A DNA stretch of 10,181 nt. Source: Rhodoluna sp. Its GTDB lineage: Bacteria; Actinomycetota; Actinomycetes; Actinomycetales; Microbacteriaceae. The stretch spans positions 8,051 to 18,231 of the forward strand of contig JAEMTJ010000003.1 in NCBI GenBank assembly GCA_016462375.1. The letters run 5' to 3'. The position numbers and the translations under genes were made by a program. The notes under the pieces were generated by a model that saw only the letters and a program-made list of their open reading frames with translations, did no database searches and was not told where the DNA came from. Shown piece after piece: positions 6,006-10,181 of the stretch; the first letter of the stretch is position 1; the number at the start of each line of letters is the position of its first letter.

Positions 6006-6641
6006 TTAGATCTCTAGTGATTCGCCTGGCAAAAGATAATGGAATTCTCCGCCTTGAGCTTCAGTAATTGCTTTCACTCTGCCATTACTTAGGGCATTTC
6101 CAAAGTCACTGTGTAATGCGTTGTGAGTTGCCATTGAGTGCTTGTGTTTGATGGCTGTCACAAAGTCCATCACTTCAGAGATCTTGAGCCATGGTGCGCT
6201 GGTCGGAACAGCTAGTAATTCAACTGGTCTATCTGGCAAGGTGAAGGAGTCGCCTGGGTAGAAAACCTTGTCGTTGATGAGTACCGCTCTGTTTTCGATT
6301 ACTGGAATGCTTGGGTGAATAACTGCGTGCAGGTCACCAAAGAATTCCAAGGTGAAAGGTCCAACAGGATAGTGGTCACCCATGTATACCGCGGTGGTGT
6401 TGTATTTTGAGAGCCTTGTGCAGACCTGAGGAGGACCAAAAATAATTAGCCCTGGATTATTGGCAATAAGCCTGTCTAGCTGGGCTTCAAAACAGTGATC
6501 ATCATGAGCATGGGTAATCACCACTGCCAAGACATCCTTATTGCCTTCAAGTGGCTCTGTGTAGGCACCTGGGTCTAGGACTAACTTCCTACCCTGCTCT
6601 TCGAAGATAAGACAAGCATGCCCATACTTAGTGAGTTTCAT
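6006..6641 (-). CDS. Metallo-beta-lactamase-fold hydrolase, UlaG-like (Lactamase_B_3 type)
   Basis: Reading from ATG 6641 gives 211 residues beginning MKLTKYGHACL, the usual opening of this subgroup. The next motif is KLVLDPGAYTEP, then THAHDDH, the HxHxDH metal site (residues 44, 46, 48 and 49 from this start). Later metal ligands are likely the Asp in VFYPGDS (131) and the His in ATHNALHSDFG (173); GDLHAVIHP also fits. The protein should be a cytoplasmic two-metal hydrolase; UlaG itself is a lactonase, but relatives vary and the substrate here is unknown. The frame also extends five codons upstream to a TTG at 6656, but ATG 6641 fits the family. A TATCCT box ends six bases before this ATG, which suggests leaderless transcription. 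It diverges from the copper ATPase and converges on the tRNA-Gln terminator. Confidence 0.9.
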   Translation of the reverse strand: MKLTKYGHACLIFEEQGRKLVLDPGAYTEPLEGNKDVLAVVITHAHDDHCFEAQLDRLIANNPGLIIFGPPQVCTRLSKYNTTAVYMGDHYPVGPFTLEFFGDLHAVIHPSIPVIENRAVLINDKVFYPGDSFTLPDRPVELLAVPTSAPWLKISEVMDFVTAIKHKHSMATHNALHSDFGNALSNGRVKAITEAQGGEFHYLLPGESLEI

Positions 6642-6647
6642 GCCTTC

Positions 6648-6653
6648 AGGATA
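6648..6653 (-). promoter_or_regulatory. -10 box of a likely leaderless promoter for the UlaG-like gene
   Basis: On the minus strand TATCCT (6653 down to 6648) is followed by exactly six bases and then ATG at 6641. That is the spacing expected if transcription begins on the A of the start codon. GAAGG lies too close to the ATG (one base) to work as a normal Shine-Dalgarno. No clear -35 is seen. Confidence 0.5.
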
Positions 6654-6669
6654 CAAGGCATGGCAAACT

Positions 6670-6691
6670 TAGAATCGGATATTCATTGGAG
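6670..6691 (+). promoter_or_regulatory. Candidate -10 box and ribosome binding site of the copper ATPase
   Basis: TAGAAT (6670-6675) is a good -10 that would start transcription near 6682. GGAG (6688-6691) lies 11 bases before ATG 6703 and supports that start. The inverted pair GAAT/ATTC (6672-6675 and 6681-6684 approximately) overlaps this box but is too short to call an operator. Confidence 0.4.
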
Positions 6692-6702
6692 AAATAAAAC
6701 TT

Positions 6703-8943
6703 ATGGCAAAGACGCAAGCAGATCACAAGTGCAAGGCACATAATTCTGCTACAGACCCTAGGTGCGTTTGTGATCACAACCCTGGCGGGGAGTGTCACTG
6801 TCCACCCAACGAATGTAAATGCGATCAACAGCATCATTTAGTAGGTCAAATTCAAGAAGGCCACAATTGTTGTAATACCGGTGGAGAACACCAGCATGCT
6901 GATGATCATAGCCATGATGACCATTCAGCTCATGAAGGTCACGATCATTCCCATCATGACCCAGCTATGTTTAAGAAGCAGGTGGTTTTTGCAACTGCTC
7001 TAACAATTCCAACTGTCTATTTCTCGCACACGGTTCAGATGTTGCTCGGGTATCAGCCAATTGCTTTTCCTTTTTCCAATTACCTGCCTGCAGTTTTAGG
7101 GCTGGTGCTATTTTTTACTTCCGGAAGAGTTTTTTTAACCACTGGTTGGCAAGAAATTAAAGACCGCAAACCAGGAATGATGGCGCTAATTGCTATGGCC
7201 CTAGTGGTGGCATTTGGATACAGCGCCGCATTAACAGTGTCTGAAATATTTGGCTCACCTATTGGAATGATGGACTTCTGGTGGGAACTGGCAACATTGA
7301 TAACCATTATGTTGGTAGGACACTGGATTGAGATGTCGGCTGTTATGAACGCATCTAATGCGCTGGGAGAACTTCAGAAGATACTGCCAGATACAGCAGA
7401 GGTGCTTCGAGGTGACAAGTATGTAACCATGCCTGTAATTAGGGTGAGAGCTGGAGATCAAGTCGTGGTTCGGCCTGGTTCAGTGATAGTTATTGACGGT
7501 GTTGTGCTTTCAGGACTAGCCAAGGTTAATGAGTCAATGCTCACTGGTGAAGCCGCGCTTGTTGAGAAATCCAGTGGCTCGTCGGTATTCGCTGGGACCG
7601 TAAATTCTTTGGATTCAGATCTAAAGTCGGGTTCTTTGGTTATTGAAGCAACTGCTACAGGAGCAGACACCGCCTTCTCACAAATTGTAAAAATGGTTGA
7701 GGAAGCTCAAAAGTCAAAGTCTAAAACTCAACGATTAGCCGATCAGGCTGCTGGCTGGCTTTTCTACGTCGCACTCGTGTCTGCTGCACTCACCTTGTTC
7801 TATTGGCTGGCAAATGGGTCTCAAGACGTGAACTTTATTTTAGAGAGAGTGGTAACTGTCTTAGTAATCGCTTGCCCACATGCTCTCGGGCTAGCAATCC
7901 CATTAGTGACAGCTATCACGACTGCAAAAGCCGCTAGCTCTGGATTGCTAATTAGAAATCGCCAGATGTTTGAGCAGGCAGCCAAGTTGCACTTTGTTCT
8001 ATTTGATAAGACTGGAACTTTGACACAGGGTAATCGTGGAGTCGCTGGAATGCAACTGGCAAAGAATTCAAAACTGAAGAGCGAAGATAAGTTAATGACT
8101 CTTGCTGCCTCAGTTGAATTCGACAGCGAGCATTCGATTGCCAAGGCTATTCTTTCGGCGGCAGAGAGTAAGCAACTGAAGTTAGCTAAGGCTAAGAACT
8201 TTGAATCATTGGCTGGTCGCGGAGTGCGGGGTCAAGTTGGAAAGTCTTCGGTCATGGTTGGTTCACCAGCTCTATTGCTAGAGAACAGCATACGTATGGA
8301 AGTTGCGGAAGTTCTCTGGGCTGAGCAAGCAGCGAGTAATGGTTACACCGTGATCTGTGTCGTGGTGGATGGCAACCTTGAAGGCGTTCTAAAAGTAGGC
8401 GACACCATCAGAGCATCATCTGCTGAGGCTGTCTATCAGTTACAGGCAGAGCGAATAAGAGTGGGGATGCTAACGGGCGATTCTCAAGGAGTTGCCGAGA
8501 GTATTGCTAGAGAATTGAAGATCACCGAGGTGTTCGCCGAGGCGATGCCATGGAACAAAGCAGAAATAGTTAAGCGCCTCCAGTCGGAAAGGGCAGTAAT
8601 TGGCTTCGTTGGCGATGGCATAAATGATGCTCCAGCACTGGCCCAAGCCGACGTCAGCTTCGCCGTTGGCGCAGGGACTAATGTGGCGATTGAATCCGCA
8701 GGAATTGTCTTGATTAGTGATGATCCAGCTGCAGTGGTAAGGGCAGTAAAGCTTTCCAAGAAGGTAAGAAGAAAGTCTTATCAGAACCTCTGGTGGGCAG
8801 CCGGTTATAACATTCTGGCGATACCCTTGGCTGCTGGAGTATTCATGCCATTAGGTTTGGTTCTGACTCCAGCACTGGGAGCAGTTTTGATGTCACTATC
8901 TACTTTGATAGTTGCCATCAACGCACAAACTCTAAGAAAGTAG
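6703..8943 (+). CDS. CopB-type (CPH, P1B-3) copper-exporting P-type ATPase with Cys/His-rich N-terminus
   Basis: This 746-residue ATPase pumps copper-group ions out across the membrane. The intramembrane motif is CPHALGLAIP (391-400), CPH rather than CPC, and TM8 carries MSLSTLIVAINAQ (730-742) after GYNILAIP (701-708), all marks of the P1B-3/CopB group. The catalytic parts are complete: TGEA (281-284), phosphorylation site DKTGTLT (435-441), TGDS (591-594) and GDGIND (637-642). Eight membrane spans fit. The nucleotide-binding HP motif reads SEHS (475-478), with Ser replacing Pro. There is no HMA domain. Instead, residues 8-57 hold nine cysteines, six as CxC pairs between 21 and 40, and residues 44-85 are His/Asp-rich, giving 17 histidines by residue 85. 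GGAG upstream supports start 6703; ATG at residue 89 would lose this region. The next gene begins 2 bp later. Assignment to copper rather than silver or another metal is by family. Confidence 0.93.
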   Translation: MAKTQADHKCKAHNSATDPRCVCDHNPGGECHCPPNECKCDQQHHLVGQIQEGHNCCNTGGEHQHADDHSHDDHSAHEGHDHSHHDPAMFKKQVVFATALTIPTVYFSHTVQMLLGYQPIAFPFSNYLPAVLGLVLFFTSGRVFLTTGWQEIKDRKPGMMALIAMALVVAFGYSAALTVSEIFGSPIGMMDFWWELATLITIMLVGHWIEMSAVMNASNALGELQKILPDTAEVLRGDKYVTMPVIRVRAGDQVVVRPGSVIVIDGVVLSGLAKVNESMLTGEAALVEKSSGSSVFAGTVNSLDSDLKSGSLVIEATATGADTAFSQIVKMVEEAQKSKSKTQRLADQAAGWLFYVALVSAALTLFYWLANGSQDVNFILERVVTVLVIACPHALGLAIPLVTAITTAKAASSGLLIRNRQMFEQAAKLHFVLFDKTGTLTQGNRGVAGMQLAKNSKLKSEDKLMTLAASVEFDSEHSIAKAILSAAESKQLKLAKAKNFESLAGRGVRGQVGKSSVMVGSPALLLENSIRMEVAEVLWAEQAASNGYTVICVVVDGNLEGVLKVGDTIRASSAEAVYQLQAERIRVGMLTGDSQGVAESIARELKITEVFAEAMPWNKAEIVKRLQSERAVIGFVGDGINDAPALAQADVSFAVGAGTNVAIESAGIVLISDDPAAVVRAVKLSKKVRRKSYQNLWWAAGYNILAIPLAAGVFMPLGLVLTPALGAVLMSLSTLIVAINAQTLRK
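6724..6957 (+). other. Segment encoding metallothionein-like and His-rich metal-binding head
   Basis: This stretch encodes residues 8-85 of the ATPase. The first half has Cys at 10, 21, 23, 31, 33, 38, 40, 56 and 57, with CVC, CHC and CKC pairs linked by Gly/Pro-rich turns, a spacing like small bacterial or fungal metallothioneins. The second half is dominated by His-Asp-His repeats (about residues 63-85), visible in DNA as repeated CATGAT/GATCAT words. His-rich heads are known in CopB proteins; the added CxC cluster is the less usual part. Metal binding is inferred, not shown. Confidence 0.7.
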
Positions 8944-8945
8944 TT

Positions 8946-9836
8946 ATGACCAAAATTGGTATCGTGATAAATCCAACTTCTGGAAGAGGTAAGGGTAAAT
9001 CACTTGGAGAACAAACAAAAGTAGAGTTTGCCAACTCTGCAATTGAATTGCTCGATTTATCTGCCCATAGTTTCATCCAAGCCACAGCGAATGCTAAGCA
9101 GGCTTTGAAAGAGAAACTTATTGATGGTCTAGTTGTGGTCGGTGGTGACGGAATGTTTCACCTAGCAGTAAATGCTGTTGGGGTAAGCGGAGTGCCGATT
9201 GGTTTGGTAGCCGCCGGAACCGGAAATGACTCTGCCAGGGCACTTGGTTTACCAATTCACGATGTCAAGGCTGCGGTCGAACAAATCATAAAAAATCTTA
9301 GAAAGCCCAGGATAGTCGATCTAATCTCATCGGTATCAGAGAGCAAAACCTTTTACTCTTTCGGTGCAGTTAGCGCAGGCTTCGATGCTCTGGTGAATAG
9401 GCGAGCCAACACTTGGAACTGGATCAAAGGACCAGTGAAGTATCGATTGGCAATGTATCGGGAGCTAATGGCTTTCAAACCGATTCCATATCGTTTGGTC
9501 ATTGACGGTGTTGCCAGAGAGCTGGAAGCAAATCTTTGCACCGTGGCTAATGCTCCTTCCTATGGGGGAGGATTACTGATTACCCCTGAGGCGTCCGTAA
9601 ATGACGGAAAGATTGATTTGTTTATCTTGCACTCAATTAGTCGCATGGAGTTGATCAAGATATTCCCAAGCGTTTATGAGGGTAAGCACGTTACCCATCC
9701 CGCTGTTGAAATTATCAGAGCTAAATCGGTCGAGATTCACTCTGCCGGAATGCCTGCATACTCCGATGGTGAACACGTTGGTGAATCACCGGTGATTTGC
9801 AAGGTATTACCGGGGGCTTTGAAGGTCTTCGCATAA
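8946..9836 (+). CDS. Diacylglycerol kinase / lipid kinase family (YegS/DgkB/LCB5-like)
   Basis: The 296-residue protein belongs to the DAGK-catalytic-domain family, which phosphorylates lipid hydroxyls (diacylglycerol, phosphatidylglycerol, sphingoid bases) with ATP at the inner membrane surface. The N-terminal INPTSGRGKG (8-17) and VVVGGDGM (63-70) form the nucleotide site. The usual Thr after GGDG is Met70 here. AAGTGNDSARALG (89-101), APSYGGGLLITPEASVNDGKID (203-224, several blocks including YGGG and DGKID) and SDGE (273-276) complete the family pattern. The start lies 2 bp after the ATPase stop, with a weak AAGAAAG inside the upstream gene, so the two are probably co-transcribed and translationally coupled. 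The link to copper export may be no more than operon membership. In Actinobacteria such proteins serve phospholipid recycling or PI/mannoside lipid metabolism; the substrate is not readable here. Confidence 0.9.
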   Translation: MTKIGIVINPTSGRGKGKSLGEQTKVEFANSAIELLDLSAHSFIQATANAKQALKEKLIDGLVVVGGDGMFHLAVNAVGVSGVPIGLVAAGTGNDSARALGLPIHDVKAAVEQIIKNLRKPRIVDLISSVSESKTFYSFGAVSAGFDALVNRRANTWNWIKGPVKYRLAMYRELMAFKPIPYRLVIDGVARELEANLCTVANAPSYGGGLLITPEASVNDGKIDLFILHSISRMELIKIFPSVYEGKHVTHPAVEIIRAKSVEIHSAGMPAYSDGEHVGESPVICKVLPGALKVFA

Positions 9837-9843
9837 CCTGCTC

Positions 9844-9872
9844 TGGAATTAGGCTCTCGGCTCTGGCATAAT
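9844..9872 (+). promoter_or_regulatory. Candidate promoter of tRNA-Glu
   Basis: CATAAT (9867-9872) is a good -10 box, with TGGAAT (9844-9849) 17 bases upstream as a weak -35. The transcript would start near 9879, ten bases before the mature tRNA. Confidence 0.4.
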
Positions 9873-9888
9873 AGAGAGGTTGCTCTTC

Positions 9889-9964
9889 GGCCCCATCGTT
9901 TAGCGGCCTAGGACGCTGCCCTCTCACGGCAGTAGCGCGGGTTCGAATCCCGCTGGGGTCACCA
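9889..9964 (+). tRNA. tRNA-Glu, anticodon CTC (CCA encoded)
   Basis: The acceptor stem GGCCCCA (9889-9895) pairs with TGGGGTC (9954-9960), with one G-U pair. The anticodon stem CTGCC/GGCAG encloses loop CTCTCAC with anticodon CTC, which reads GAG. The T arm is GCGGG/CCCGC around TTCGAAT. The discriminator is A9961 and CCA (9962-9964) is encoded, unlike the tRNA-Gln upstream. It is the cognate substrate of the GltX encoded about 4 kb away. Confidence 0.95.
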
Positions 9965-9966
9965 AT

Positions 9967-10007
9967 CTCGCCTCTGATGAGTCAAATCTTGGAGGCGAGT
10001 TTGCTTT
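9967..10007 (+). terminator. Rho-independent terminator after tRNA-Glu
   Basis: CTCGCCTC (9967-9974) and GAGGCGAG (9992-9999) form a perfect eight-pair GC-rich stem around a 17-base loop, followed by TTTGCTTT (10000-10007). The loop can add a short GAT/ATC pairing. It begins three bases after the encoded CCA. Confidence 0.8.
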
Positions 10008-10013
10008 AGAGGT

Positions 10014-10019
10014 TAGGGT
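10014..10019 (+). promoter_or_regulatory. Candidate -10 box (or Shine-Dalgarno) for the PfkB kinase
   Basis: TAGGGT matches TANNNT and ends seven bases before ATG 10027, which would suit a leaderless start. The AGGG inside it could instead act as a Shine-Dalgarno at eight bases. The tRNA terminator ends at 10007, so little room remains for a conventional promoter and leader. Confidence 0.3.
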
Positions 10020-10026
10020 TTAAGTG

Positions 10027-10181
10027 ATGGATTTAGCCAATTTTCGCCCCACTCACCTCAAATCACTAGCCAGCGGGCTAGTTGATCAAGTTACCTTTGT
10101 GCCGCATCTGCCAGCCCCTGGTGGTGATGTTCTAGCTACCAAGACCTTTAGCCAGGTCGGCGGAGCCCTAAACCTAGAAGC
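10027..10181 (+). CDS. PfkB/ribokinase-family sugar kinase (5' part only, cut by window edge)
   Basis: From ATG 10027 the frame is open to the window end, giving 51 codons. The visible part reads ASGLVDQVTFVPHLPAPGGD in residues 15-34, then a VGGALNLEA block at about 43-51. This is the N-terminal PfkB pattern: a first strand, a lid segment with a P-x-PGGDV turn, then the GGA-x-N substrate-binding region. The family phosphorylates sugars or nucleosides with ATP; the substrate cannot be told from the N-terminus. An in-frame GTG immediately precedes the ATG and is an alternative start. The catalytic GAGD motif lies outside the window. Confidence 0.75.
   Translation, partial: MDLANFRPTHLKSLASGLVDQVTFVPHLPAPGGDVLATKTFSQVGGALNLE

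Noticed and set aside
6641..6656. TTG at 6656 as start of the UlaG-like protein
   Set aside because: It has no Shine-Dalgarno, adds five unconserved residues, and overlaps the TATCCT box that fits leaderless initiation at ATG 6641.
6672..6684. Inverted pair GAAT-N5-ATTC over the ATPase -10 region as a metal-regulator operator
   Set aside because: Only four bases per arm. It does not resemble a CsoR, MerR or ArsR operator well, and no regulator gene is in the window.
6646..6837. Minus-strand open frame of 63 codons over the ATPase 5' end
   Set aside because: It lies opposite the Cys/His-coding region and the promoter gap, has no recognisable domain and is explained as an antisense shadow.
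6890..6957. CATGAT/GATCAT-like repeats as a DNA repeat array or CRISPR
   Set aside because: Units are irregular and in frame with His/Asp codons, so they are a by-product of the His-rich protein sequence.
7821..8144. Minus-strand 107-codon open frame inside the copper ATPase
   Set aside because: It is antisense to the conserved CPH and DKTGT region. Its composition mirrors the sense codons and no domain is seen.

Overview
The window reads as chromosomal DNA of a small-genome actinobacterium with unusually low GC for that phylum, most likely a freshwater Microbacteriaceae lineage (Rhodoluna/Aquiluna-like). This rests on actinobacterial-type protein sequences (LeuB, IlvE, a GltX with SPTGTPHVG and KLSKRD), the order leuB-ilvE-FAH hydrolase-gltX-tRNA-Gln, short intergenic gaps and possibly leaderless starts. 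The taxon is an inference. I see no insertion sequence, phage gene, CRISPR array or sign of recent transfer.

Layout. Positions 1-307 (minus) hold a nearly complete single-domain rhodanese. Diverging from it are a lipoprotein with a rhodanese-like fold that lacks the catalytic cysteine (387-749) and a one-base-overlapping SAM methyltransferase (749-1369). Positions 1390-5827 are a tight same-strand run: leuB, ilvE, an FAH-family hydrolase and gltX, followed by tRNA-Gln(CTG) and a clear rho-independent terminator. A UlaG-like metallo-beta-lactamase-fold protein lies on the minus strand (6006-6641). It diverges, across about 60 bp, from a CopB-type (CPH) copper P-type ATPase (6703-8943) with a striking Cys/His-rich N-terminus. 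A diacylglycerol-kinase-family lipid kinase follows after 2 bp (8946-9836). Then come tRNA-Glu(CTC), a second terminator and the start of a PfkB-type sugar kinase that runs off the right edge.

How the genes fit together. LeuB and IlvE act in leucine and branched-chain amino acid synthesis. The FAH protein between them and gltX may clean up or convert a beta-keto/enol acid. GltX in Actinobacteria normally charges both tRNA-Glu and tRNA-Gln, because GlnRS is absent and GatCAB amidates Glu-tRNA-Gln; both substrate types are encoded in this window. The copper ATPase is a metal-export module, and the lipid kinase is probably co-transcribed with it. Most of the window is ordinary core genome. The parts most worth a second look are the metallothionein-like plus His-rich head of the ATPase, the divergent active/inactive rhodanese pair, and a set of possibly leaderless starts.
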